A DNA stretch of 12,778 nt. Source: SbD1 sp039679945 (GTDB lineage Bacteria > Desulfobacterota > Syntrophobacteria > Syntrophobacterales > Syntrophobacteraceae). Shown here in pieces: positions 6,965-12,778 of this stretch; position 1 is the stretch's first letter; every line of letters begins with the position of its first letter. The notes beneath the pieces were generated by a model, which had not been told where the DNA came from, searched no databases, and was given only the letters and a program-made list of their open reading frames with translations. The stretch spans positions 1 to 12,778 of the forward strand of contig JBDKTY010000263.1 of the NCBI GenBank assembly GCA_039679945.1. Reading direction: 5' to 3'. Both the position numbers and the translations under genes were made by a program.

Positions 6965-7563
6965 GGCTGCCTCCCTTCCACGGTCGCCGCAAGCTGTCTG
7001 GTTTTGGCGAACAGCCGCTCCATGGATTCAGTTGGGCACACATAGAGACACACTCCGCATCCCACGCATTCCGGACTGGGTAGCTGATGAGCGGTGGTGA
7101 CCTCCTTTTTGACCCCGCGGTTGGCGAATGAAATGGAACGTATACCAGCTACATCCTTGCAGGCAATCACACAGAGTCCGCAGCGAATGCACGTATCATC
7201 GCAGTCATCGCTCCTAAATGCCGATTCCTGAACGCCGTACGCCCCAGCAATTTCCCTGATCTTCTCCGAGCCGGGGTGTTCATCGACAAGCATCTGCAAT
7301 ATCCAATGGCGCGCATTTCGAACGCGTTCGCTTTCGGTGTAGACGTCAATTCCTTCTCTTATTGGATAGAGACAGGAGGCCACCATGCGATTTCTTTTTC
7401 CATCATTGACTTCCACAATGCAAAGCCGGCAGGCGCCGGAGGGTTCCAGTGCCCCACTGTGACAGAGAGTCGGAATGCTGATTCCGGAGCTTCGCGCGAC
7501 ATCCAGTATGCTCGAGCCTTCCAGGCCCTTGACTACACTTCCGTTTATATTCAGGGTGATCAT
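6961..7563 (-). CDS. HoxU/NuoG-N-terminus-like [2Fe-2S]/[4Fe-4S] ferredoxin subunit
   Basis: The 200-residue protein matches the N-terminal part of NuoG or HoxU. A plant-type [2Fe-2S] site comes first (C34, C45, C48, C64, in PTLCHSGALEPSGACRLCIV). Two [4Fe-4S] sites follow, C125-x2-C128-x2-C131-x3-C135 and C166-x2-C169-x2-C172-x3-C176. The His-Cys3 cluster that normally lies between them in NuoG and HoxU (HxxxCxxC...C) is absent: the region reads DEHPGSEKIREIAGAYGV without cysteine. It probably wires electrons between the NuoF-like subunit and the HdrA-like protein, in the cytoplasm. BamI-type subunits are a similar case. The start has AGGAG about 6 nt upstream, 11 nt after the NuoF-like stop. 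Confidence 0.88.
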   Translation of the reverse strand: MITLNINGSVVKGLEGSSILDVARSSGISIPTLCHSGALEPSGACRLCIVEVNDGKRNRMVASCLYPIREGIDVYTESERVRNARHWILQMLVDEHPGSEKIREIAGAYGVQESAFRSDDCDDTCIRCGLCVIACKDVAGIRSISFANRGVKKEVTTAHQLPSPECVGCGVCLYVCPTESMERLFAKTRQLAATVEGRQP

Positions 7564-7574
7564 CTCCGTCTCCT

Positions 7575-9488
7575 CTAAATCACCTCTATCGCACCGGCTT
7601 CACAAACTCCGGCGCAAACCCCGCACTTGATACACAGGGAGGTCTCGATTCGGTGAGTTTTTCGGTTCGTTGAAACTATAGCCCCCGTGGGACACACATC
7701 GGAACAATGAGCGCAACCCGTGCATGCATCGGAATTGATGGAGTAAGTGATCAGGCGCTTGCACACTTTTGCCGGACAGCGCTTATCGAGGATGTGGGCT
7801 TCGAATTCGTCCCGAAAATAGCGAATCGTGGAAAGAACCGGATTTGGAGCGGATCCTCCCAGTGCACAAAGAGCGGCATCCTGGATTGCCCGGGCCAGCG
7901 ATTTCATCTCGTCCAGGTCTTCAATGGTGCCACGTCCTTCTGTAAAACGTTCGAGCATGGTGTGCATGCGCTTCAGTCCCAGTCGGCACGGCACACATTT
8001 TCCACACGACTCATCCATTAGAAAATCAATGAAGTGCCGCGCCAGATCCACCATGCATATCGATTGGTCCATAACAATCATCCCGCCCGAACCCATCATG
8101 GATCCCGCATGCGTGAGAGATTCGAAGTCCAGTGGCAGATCCCAGCAATCCTTCGGTATGCATCCCCCCGACGGCCCGCCTGTTTGAATCGCCTTAAACT
8201 CGCCCCCCGAGGGAACACCTCCACCCACCGCGTTAACCATCTCCCTGATGGTAATTCCCATGGGCACTTCGACCAATCCAACCCTGTTCACCTTGCCTAC
8301 AAGAGAAAACATCTTGGTGCCGGTGCTTTTCTTGGTGCCGATCATGTTGTACCAGTCGGCACCTTTCGAGATAATGACGGGTACGTTAGCCCACGTTTCC
8401 ACGTTATTGAGATTGGAAGGGCGGTCCCAGAGCCCCTTCTCCGCCGTGTGTGTGTATTTGGCGCGTGGCTCGCCCGGCTTACCCTCGATGGAAGCCATCA
8501 ACGCCGTGGATTCGCCGCATACGTAGGCGCCGCCACCCAGGCTGATCTCCATATCAAAGTCAAAACCCGTCCCCAAAATGTCTTTCCCCAGAAGCCCCGC
8601 CTCGCGGGCCGCCGAAATAGCTCGTTGCATGGTCTCCACAGCCAGGGGATATTCCGCGCGCACGTAAATGTAGCCTTCAGTGGACCCGATGGCGTAAGCA
8701 CCTATGAGCATGCCCTCCAGGATCGAATGCGGATCACTTTCGAGAAGTCCCCGGTCCGTGTAAGTGCCGGGATTACCCTCATCCGCATTGCACAGCACAT
8801 ACTTGGGGGCGCCCTTGGCCTTTCGGCATGACCGCCATTTTATCCCTGCCGGGAATCCACCGCCGCCGCGGCCGCGCAATCCCGAACGTATGATCTCTTC
8901 GATCACCTCATCCGGTTGCATTGCAGTGAGAGCCTTTTGGAGTGAGAAATAGCCGCCCCTGGCTATATAGTGATCAAGATTGTCCGGATCGAGGAGGCCA
9001 CAGTTGCGCATAGCGATATGCTGCTGATACTTGAGGAAGTCCAGTTCCGCATAGCTCGGGAAACGCCGCATGAAGCTTTCCGTCTCACCCTGGTGAAGTT
9101 TGCGCGGACCACCATCCAGAAGTATCATGTCGGTATCGTTCCACGCCATGAGGCTGGTCTCCGGGATATCCCCGTTCCACAGTTCCTCCCATATCTTCTC
9201 TGCCGCCACGAGGTCCACCCGATTGTAGGTTAGCCGCGGCTTACCCGGTATGACCAGATCGACCAGGGGCTCCTGATAACAAAGGCCAATGCACCCCGTT
9301 TTCTCCACAAGCCCATTCCAGCTTGTGGCCCGGGCTTTACTCCGGAAGAAATCAAACACTTCACGGGCGCCGTTGGCCAAACCACAGGTAGCCATCCCCA
9401 CGAGCAATTTTGGTTTTTTCGGCGGATAGAGTTTGGTGATACCCCTTTGTTTCGCTTTGAGCAGGCCTTCCAAGTTATGAATCTTCAT
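7575..9488 (-). CDS. nuoF: NuoF-like NADH-binding flavoprotein (HydB/HndC/BamH type)
   Basis: The 637-residue protein is longer than respiratory NuoF because it has extra domains at both ends. An N-terminal thioredoxin-like [2Fe-2S] domain (about 26-105) shows C35, C66 and C70. The FMN/NADH core contains GLRGRGGGGFPAGIKW (203-218) and ADEGNPGTYTDR (235-246). The N3-type [4Fe-4S] site is E494-C495-x2-C498-x2-C501 with C541. A C-terminal two-cluster ferredoxin domain has C589/592/595/599 and C619/622/625/629. This layout is typical of soluble NAD-linked hydrogenases, formate dehydrogenases and BamH, where the subunit passes hydride electrons between NAD(H) and Fe-S clusters. The N-terminal domain shows three clear cysteines where four would be expected, so that cluster may be altered. 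It follows the NuoE-like gene by 5 nt and is plainly in the same operon. Confidence 0.93.
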   Translation of the reverse strand: MKIHNLEGLLKAKQRGITKLYPPKKPKLLVGMATCGLANGAREVFDFFRSKARATSWNGLVEKTGCIGLCYQEPLVDLVIPGKPRLTYNRVDLVAAEKIWEELWNGDIPETSLMAWNDTDMILLDGGPRKLHQGETESFMRRFPSYAELDFLKYQQHIAMRNCGLLDPDNLDHYIARGGYFSLQKALTAMQPDEVIEEIIRSGLRGRGGGGFPAGIKWRSCRKAKGAPKYVLCNADEGNPGTYTDRGLLESDPHSILEGMLIGAYAIGSTEGYIYVRAEYPLAVETMQRAISAAREAGLLGKDILGTGFDFDMEISLGGGAYVCGESTALMASIEGKPGEPRAKYTHTAEKGLWDRPSNLNNVETWANVPVIISKGADWYNMIGTKKSTGTKMFSLVGKVNRVGLVEVPMGITIREMVNAVGGGVPSGGEFKAIQTGGPSGGCIPKDCWDLPLDFESLTHAGSMMGSGGMIVMDQSICMVDLARHFIDFLMDESCGKCVPCRLGLKRMHTMLERFTEGRGTIEDLDEMKSLARAIQDAALCALGGSAPNPVLSTIRYFRDEFEAHILDKRCPAKVCKRLITYSINSDACTGCAHCSDVCPTGAIVSTNRKTHRIETSLCIKCGVCAGVCEAGAIEVI

Positions 9489-9493
9489 CGCCC

Positions 9494-9961
9494 CTACCTC
9501 TTGCTGTGGGTCTGAATCAGGGTGTCCACCTTTTTTTGATCGAGGTTGGCATGGATTTCATTGCCTACCTTGGCTACCGGCCCCATGGAACAACACCCGA
9601 GGCAGTAAACCTTCTCAACCGACAGGTCCGACTCCGGCGTGCTTTCTTCACCAGCATGCGCCCGGGTGCCACGAACGATCGTCTCATACACTTCAGCCGC
9701 CCCCCTTATGTGGCAGGCGGTACCCACGCAGACGCTGATCTCATGCTCTTTCCTGGGCCGCAGACTGAAAGCTTTGTAGAAAGTGGCGACAGCCCACCCC
9801 TGCGATCTCGCCACACCCACGTGGTCGCATACGGCGTCCAGCGCATCGGCGGGGATATAGTTGAATTTTGCCTGGACCTCATGGAGTGCGCGGATCAGGT
9901 GTTCCGGATGCGGGGGTACATGCTCCAGAATGGCTTCCAATTCTCCAAACGACGTGTTCAT
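9494..9961 (-). CDS. nuoE: NuoE-like [2Fe-2S] thioredoxin-fold subunit
   Basis: The 155-residue protein has the usual NuoE/HoxE length. Its [2Fe-2S] ligands are C78-x4-C83 (CVGTACHIRG) and C120-x3-C124 (CLGCCSMGP). The N-terminal helical part includes ALHEVQAKFNYIP. It pairs with the NuoF-like subunit and is the first gene of the operon. AGGAGG (9970-9975) sits 8 nt before the ATG, and a strong sigma-54 promoter lies 42-56 bp upstream. NuoE, HydC and BamG type proteins cannot be told apart from sequence alone. The soluble type is favoured by the neighbours and by the lack of any membrane subunit. Confidence 0.93.
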   Translation of the reverse strand: MNTSFGELEAILEHVPPHPEHLIRALHEVQAKFNYIPADALDAVCDHVGVARSQGWAVATFYKAFSLRPRKEHEISVCVGTACHIRGAAEVYETIVRGTRAHAGEESTPESDLSVEKVYCLGCCSMGPVAKVGNEIHANLDQKKVDTLIQTHSKR

Positions 9962-10002
9962 GGCATTTTCCTCCTGCTGACGGTTGGTTTATCAGGAGGA
10001 GA

Positions 10003-10017
10003 GCAAGGGCGGAGCCA
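10003..10017 (-). promoter_or_regulatory. nuoE: Sigma-54 (-24/-12) promoter of the nuoE-like operon
   Basis: Read on the minus strand, TGGCTC-CGCCC-TTGC followed by T fits TGGCAC-N5-TTGC(A/T) with one mismatch and exact GG-N10-GC spacing. Predicted transcription start is near 9991, about 30 nt before the ATG, which leaves room only for the Shine-Dalgarno site. This ties the redox operon to a sigma-54 activator such as the one encoded just upstream. Confidence 0.75.
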
Positions 10018-10031
10018 TTAAGTCATGTTAT

Positions 10032-10181
10032 TGGAATTACGTTGTAAAAACCCAAGGTCTTGTCCGAGGACACTCGTGATGTCGCAAGGAAATGGTCGGA
10101 TATGAAACGAACGGCGGGAGATAAAGCGAAACAGCTTTTAAATTCAGCATGTTGGAAAGGCTGGAAAAACGTTGTAAAATC
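10032..10181. repeat. Two 20-bp direct repeats, 130 bp apart
   Basis: Copies at 10032-10051 and 10162-10181 share TGGAAnnACGTTGTAAAAnC, with an identical 11-bp core ACGTTGTAAAA. The nearer copy begins 15 bp upstream of the sigma-54 -24 element, and the other about 170-190 bp before the predicted transcription start. Binding sites for a regulator or for IHF-like bending are possible. No known consensus was recognised. Confidence 0.5.
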
Positions 10182-10266
10182 GCGAAGATGTTCGCTTACG
10201 AAAAAATATAATTAAAACAGTTACTTATTGGTTACCTCGAACTCGTATTACCTCTGCGCCAGCAAT

Positions 10267-10294
10267 TGTTTCTGGAATGCGCGAATTTGAAACA
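10267..10294. promoter_or_regulatory. Candidate activator site TGTTTC-N16-GAAACA
   Basis: Two inverted hexamers (10267-10272 and 10289-10294) have centres about two DNA turns apart. The same GTTTC...GAAAC arrangement with N17 occurs upstream of the PAS activator's own sigma-54 promoter (12168-12200). Recurrence in front of two sigma-54 promoters suggests a shared activator, most simply the one encoded between them. The site is about 276-303 bp from the predicted start, far but workable for an enhancer. Confidence 0.4.
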
Positions 10295-10356
10295 CAATGA
10301 TGACGTAGGAGGTAAAATGGATGTAAATTCGGTTGGTTCAATTTGTTTCAAAACTG

Positions 10357-12027
10357 CTACATATGCTCGGATGTGAAATTGGAGGACACAATATTGTATG
10401 CTTTCATTTTCCGCCACAGCTTGCTCCGGCTGATCTGAAGCAGCCTGGCGGCTTCCTGTTTGTTTCCATTAGCAGTCTTCAGCGCCGCGAGAATCGTTTT
10501 CCTTTCCAGTGCCCGCAAAGGTGCTTCACCCTCTTCACACAGCGGTGTCTTCCCGAAATCGAAGGTCTCGAACCGCGGCAAATGCCGTTCCGTTATTATC
10601 GATCCCCTGACGAACACGAAACAGTGCTCGATAATGTGCTGCAGTTCCCGGACATTACCGGGCCAGGTGTGGCGGAAGAACAGTGCCATGACTTTTGGAT
10701 CCACCCCTCGCACCTGCTTATTGAACTTGCGGTTCATCTTCTGCACGAAGTGGTCGACCAGAACAGGGATGTCACAGCGTCTTTCTCTGAGAGGCGGAAT
10801 GTGTATAGGTACCGTGAACAACCGGTAATAAAGATCTTCCCTGAAACTTCCATTGCGCATGCCATCCTTCAAATTCACATTGGTGGCCGCAACGATCCTG
10901 GCTTCAAGGGGAATTTCCCTCGTTCCTCCCACGCGTTGGAACGATCTGCTCTCCAGCACGCGCAGAAGCTTCACCTGAAGGTGTGGTTGAAGATCACCTA
11001 TCTCATCAAGGAAAAGCGTTCCGTTCCTGGCAAGCTCAAAGCGCCCAGGTTTGCAGGCTACAGCCCCGGTGAATGCCCCGCGCTCATGGCCAAAAAGCTC
11101 GGACTCCAGCAAGTTGTCCGGTATAGCGGAGCAATTCACGGCTATGAATGGTCCTTTGCGCCTCGCACTGTGCAGGTGAATGGCCTTGGCCACCAATTCC
11201 TTTCCCGTCCCCGAATCTCCCTGGATCAGTACATTGGAATCGCACGCCGAGATAATGGGCAGTCGTTGAATTATCTCCTGCATGGTCGAGCTGCCGGCTA
11301 TAATATTTGCGAAACTCGGCGTCTCGGAAGGCGGTCGCTGGCATCCGGATTCGTGAAAGGTCTGCAGTCCACCCAATATCCTATCGCCTGACTGCTTCAC
11401 CTGAGATGTATTCACGATAAGCAGCTTTGGCTTATTACCCTTTGAGAGTATCTCCACTTCCCGGTCCAGCAAGACCTCGCTCGTATTCATGGAGACCCGC
11501 ATCGGGCAGTTGTGGCGGCACATATCACTACGAAACACCTCCCAGCAGAATTTACCCAAGACCTCCCGCCTGCTGTAGCCCGTTATCATCTCCGCAGTCT
11601 CATTGAAATAGTTGATTTGCCACCGGGTATTGATCATAAAGGCCCCCTCGGGCAGCATATCCATTAAACTCTGACACGAAAGCCCCAGAAACTTCAAAGC
11701 CTGATCGATTCTTTCATCTTCCCTTTTCACAAGCGTGATAACCGTGCCCGTCACCTCATCTTTCTCGTTGCGAAGGGGGAAGGATGTGAACCACACGCCA
11801 TTTTCCGGCAACGGGCCACCTTTCATCAGGCCATGTTCCTCGCACTCACAAGCGAGTATTTCATCCCGGGAGTGTCCGGCAATCGCAAGGTTACGGAACA
11901 GAGAATGATCGGCGCCAATGAGAGTATCGCGCGAAAGGGAACAGCCAAGCAGGAACTCGGCAAGCGGGTTTGAAGCCAGAAGCCGGCCCTTGGGGCTGAT
12001 TACCAGAATGCCGCAGTCTTCTCTCAT
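10357..12027 (-). CDS. PAS-PAS sigma-54-dependent transcription activator
   Basis: This 556-residue regulator has no receiver domain. A first PAS-like region (about 5-100) is followed by a second (about 120-228) containing C161-x8-C170-x3-C174 (FCWEVFRSDMCRHNCP), which may bind a metal or sense redox state. The AAA+ domain has Walker A GDSGTGKE (270-277), GAFTGA (317-322) and Walker B LFLDE (338-342). A Fis-type HTH (about 520-543, NKQEAARLLQISRSKLWRK) ends it. It likely senses a cytoplasmic signal directly and activates the redox operon. A longer frame from TTG at 12123 exists, but that codon lies inside the -12 element of a strong sigma-54 promoter (predicted start near 12108), so it cannot begin translation from that transcript. 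ATG 12027 has GGGAG 7 nt upstream and was chosen. An 11-bp palindrome GGAGA-N-TCTCC (12028-12038) overlaps that ribosome binding site. Confidence 0.92.
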   Translation of the reverse strand: MREDCGILVISPKGRLLASNPLAEFLLGCSLSRDTLIGADHSLFRNLAIAGHSRDEILACECEEHGLMKGGPLPENGVWFTSFPLRNEKDEVTGTVITLVKREDERIDQALKFLGLSCQSLMDMLPEGAFMINTRWQINYFNETAEMITGYSRREVLGKFCWEVFRSDMCRHNCPMRVSMNTSEVLLDREVEILSKGNKPKLLIVNTSQVKQSGDRILGGLQTFHESGCQRPPSETPSFANIIAGSSTMQEIIQRLPIISACDSNVLIQGDSGTGKELVAKAIHLHSARRKGPFIAVNCSAIPDNLLESELFGHERGAFTGAVACKPGRFELARNGTLFLDEIGDLQPHLQVKLLRVLESRSFQRVGGTREIPLEARIVAATNVNLKDGMRNGSFREDLYYRLFTVPIHIPPLRERRCDIPVLVDHFVQKMNRKFNKQVRGVDPKVMALFFRHTWPGNVRELQHIIEHCFVFVRGSIITERHLPRFETFDFGKTPLCEEGEAPLRALERKTILAALKTANGNKQEAARLLQISRSKLWRKMKAYNIVSSNFTSEHM

Positions 12028-12119
12028 GGAGAATCTCCCGGATAAGGGTGCTTTTCGGACAGAAGGAGGGAAGTGGACTAAGAGAGTATGAGGGTGAACC
12101 GGAGTAGACATTGGAAAGA

Positions 12120-12134
12120 GCAATTAGAATGCCA
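12120..12134 (-). promoter_or_regulatory. Sigma-54 (-24/-12) promoter of the PAS activator gene
   Basis: On the minus strand TGGCAT-TCTAA-TTGC followed by T matches the consensus with one mismatch and exact GG-N10-GC spacing. The predicted transcription start is near 12108. A sigma-54 activator that itself depends on sigma-54 suggests positive autoregulation or control by another activator such as the response regulator at 1806. Confidence 0.72.
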
Positions 12135-12167
12135 GATGAGAATCCATCATGTAATTATGCGACATAT

Positions 12168-12200
12168 TCCGTTTCTCCACTATCTCAGGCACGAAACGGA
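12168..12200. promoter_or_regulatory. Inverted repeat TCCGTTTC-N17-GAAACGGA, candidate enhancer
   Basis: Perfect 8-bp arms (12168-12175 and 12193-12200) are separated by 17 bp. The repeat lies about 60-92 bp upstream of the predicted transcription start of the PAS activator, the typical place for a sigma-54 enhancer. The core resembles the site at 10267-10294 upstream of the redox operon. Confidence 0.5.
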
Positions 12201-12501
12201 TCGGAATCTATCATAAGGCTCCGTGGCCGGAAATGGGTTGATTTTGCACCCATATCGTACGGACGGACTCAAAATGTTCCCTTACGAGCCGGGATCAGGA
12301 ACTGATGCGCCGATGGCATGGACATTGAAAGCATATATTTTTTCCCCGGCGATTCAGCAAACCGGATGCCTTCATCGATGGCAGCATCGCTCTCGGCTCA
12401 CCGGTCTGAACATCACGGAGAAATAGATGCCGCCAACCATGGAAACCGTCGTCTTTTTGCCCGTCTCTTATTGACCGGCTCGAAAGGAGTCTCATAAAAC
12501 A

Positions 12502-12778
12502 ATGCCGCGCATACTTCTTGTTTCTACACGTTCCGAGGGGCTTGCCCCCTTCACCAGGGCACTCTCCTCGGACTCCGAAGTCCAGCTCCGTCAGGTCGAG
12601 GGACATGCGGAGGCCATCGATGAGGTTCGTGAGCTTTCTCCCCACCTGGTGATTATAGACGCCGGCTTGCCCGACGCCGATCGATTGGAGTTCGTCAGAG
12701 AGCTGTGGCAGGTTGATGCAATGGTGAATACAGCAGTAATCAGCACACTTACGCACGAGCAATTTCATGAAGCGAGCG
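12502..12778 (+). CDS. Receiver-like (response-regulator) protein, 3' end missing
   Basis: The frame from ATG 12502 stays open to the window edge (92 codons). MPRILLVSTRSEGLAPF looks like the first strand and helix of a receiver domain, and HLVIIDAGLPDADRLEFVREL holds D53 at the phospho-acceptor position, followed by TAVISTL as the fourth strand. The acidic pair expected after the first strand is replaced by STRSE, so phosphorylation is doubtful and this may be a pseudo-receiver. GGAG lies 12 nt before the ATG, a little far. It is divergent from the PAS activator. Output domain, if any, lies outside the window. Confidence 0.65.
   Translation, partial: MPRILLVSTRSEGLAPFTRALSSDSEVQLRQVEGHAEAIDEVRELSPHLVIIDAGLPDADRLEFVRELWQVDAMVNTAVISTLTHEQFHEAS

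Larger units (their letters stand above)
10018..10356. other. Intergenic control region between the PAS activator and the redox operon
   Basis: This 339-bp stretch holds no convincing gene. By hand I count five GAAAC/GTTTC half-sites (10104, 10128, 10268, 10289, 10345). It also holds a 20-bp direct repeat 130 bp apart and short hairpins. One of these, GCGAA-N4-TTCGC at 10182-10195, is followed on the minus strand by GATTTT and could weakly terminate the regulator transcript. The length and repeat content suit an enhancer region read by a sigma-54 activator. Confidence 0.5.
12028..12501. other. Divergent intergenic region between PAS activator and receiver-like gene
   Basis: This 474-bp region contains the leader of the PAS activator (about 81 nt), its sigma-54 promoter and an inverted repeat upstream of that. 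Between about 12205 and 12501 I see no further gene. An isolated GAAAC lies at 12442-12446. A perfect -24 half (AGGCACG, about 12187) lacks any -12 partner. The promoter of the plus-strand gene at 12502 was not identified. Confidence 0.5.

Noticed and set aside
10182..10195. Intrinsic terminator for the PAS activator (GCGAA-N4-TTCGC then GATTTT on the minus strand)
   Set aside because: Stem of only 5 bp, short T-run and about 160 bp past the stop codon; mentioned in the intergenic entry but not called.
10317..10376. 19-codon plus-strand frame preceded by AGGAGG (10307-10312)
   Set aside because: Spacing to the ATG is only 4 nt, the frame overlaps the end of the PAS activator on the other strand, and no downstream plus-strand gene would use it as a leader.
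10333..11391. Plus-strand 352-codon frame
   Set aside because: Antisense shadow of the AAA+ domain of the PAS activator, which has clear Walker and GAFTGA motifs on the other strand.
12295..12768. Minus-strand 157-codon frame near the right end
   Set aside because: The plus strand here starts a receiver-like protein with a proper ATG and strand/helix pattern; the minus frame shows no family and runs across the intergenic region.

Overview
The window looks like chromosomal DNA from an anaerobic, sigma-54-rich member of the Desulfobacterota (the old Deltaproteobacteria, of the Syntrophobacter/sulfate-reducer kind). This is inferred from gene content, not from a marker gene. The evidence is a cytosolic NuoEF/HdrA-type electron-transfer operon, two sigma-54 activators, a DUF5320 protein, an archaemetzincin and a Cys-rich H-protein homologue. 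No tRNA, rRNA, CRISPR array or intact insertion sequence is visible.

Left part (1-1805). A glycine-cleavage-H-like protein on the minus strand carries two copies of a four-cysteine motif and lacks the lysine at the usual lipoylation position. It is followed closely by the first ten codons of another minus-strand gene. A gap of 843 bp without a convincing gene separates it from the plus-strand genes.

Middle-left (1806-4482). Three plus-strand genes follow: an NtrC-type response regulator (receiver, AAA+ with GAFTGA, Fis-type HTH), an archaemetzincin zinc protease and a DUF5320 protein. The DUF5320 gene has its own textbook sigma-54 promoter, with a 15-bp palindrome at an enhancer-like distance upstream and a structured 114-nt leader. 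A perfect 16-bp inverted repeat ends this side and also faces the convergent operon.

Middle-right (4535-10017). A tight minus-strand operon encodes NuoE-like, NuoF-like (HydB/HndC type with C-terminal ferredoxin domain), a short HoxU/NuoG-N-terminus-like protein and an 809-residue HdrA-MvhD fusion with a C-terminal winged-helix-like region. Together they look like a soluble NAD(H)-linked flavin/iron-sulfur module, possibly electron-bifurcating, resembling the BamE/G/H/I part of class II benzoyl-CoA reductase. No catalytic subunit (hydrogenase, formate dehydrogenase, BamB) lies in the window. The HdrA-like protein has lost cysteines in its second ferredoxin site and in its MvhD site.

Right part (10018-12778). 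Upstream lies a PAS-PAS-AAA+-Fis sigma-54 activator on the same strand. Strong sigma-54 promoters stand in front of both this regulator and the nuoE-like gene. GTTTC/GAAAC half-sites, paired as GTTTC-N16/17-GAAAC, occur upstream of both, so the regulator plausibly controls itself and the redox operon. A divergent receiver-like gene begins at 12502 and runs off the window. The common theme is sigma-54 control of redox functions: three strong -24/-12 elements and two activators in under 13 kb.
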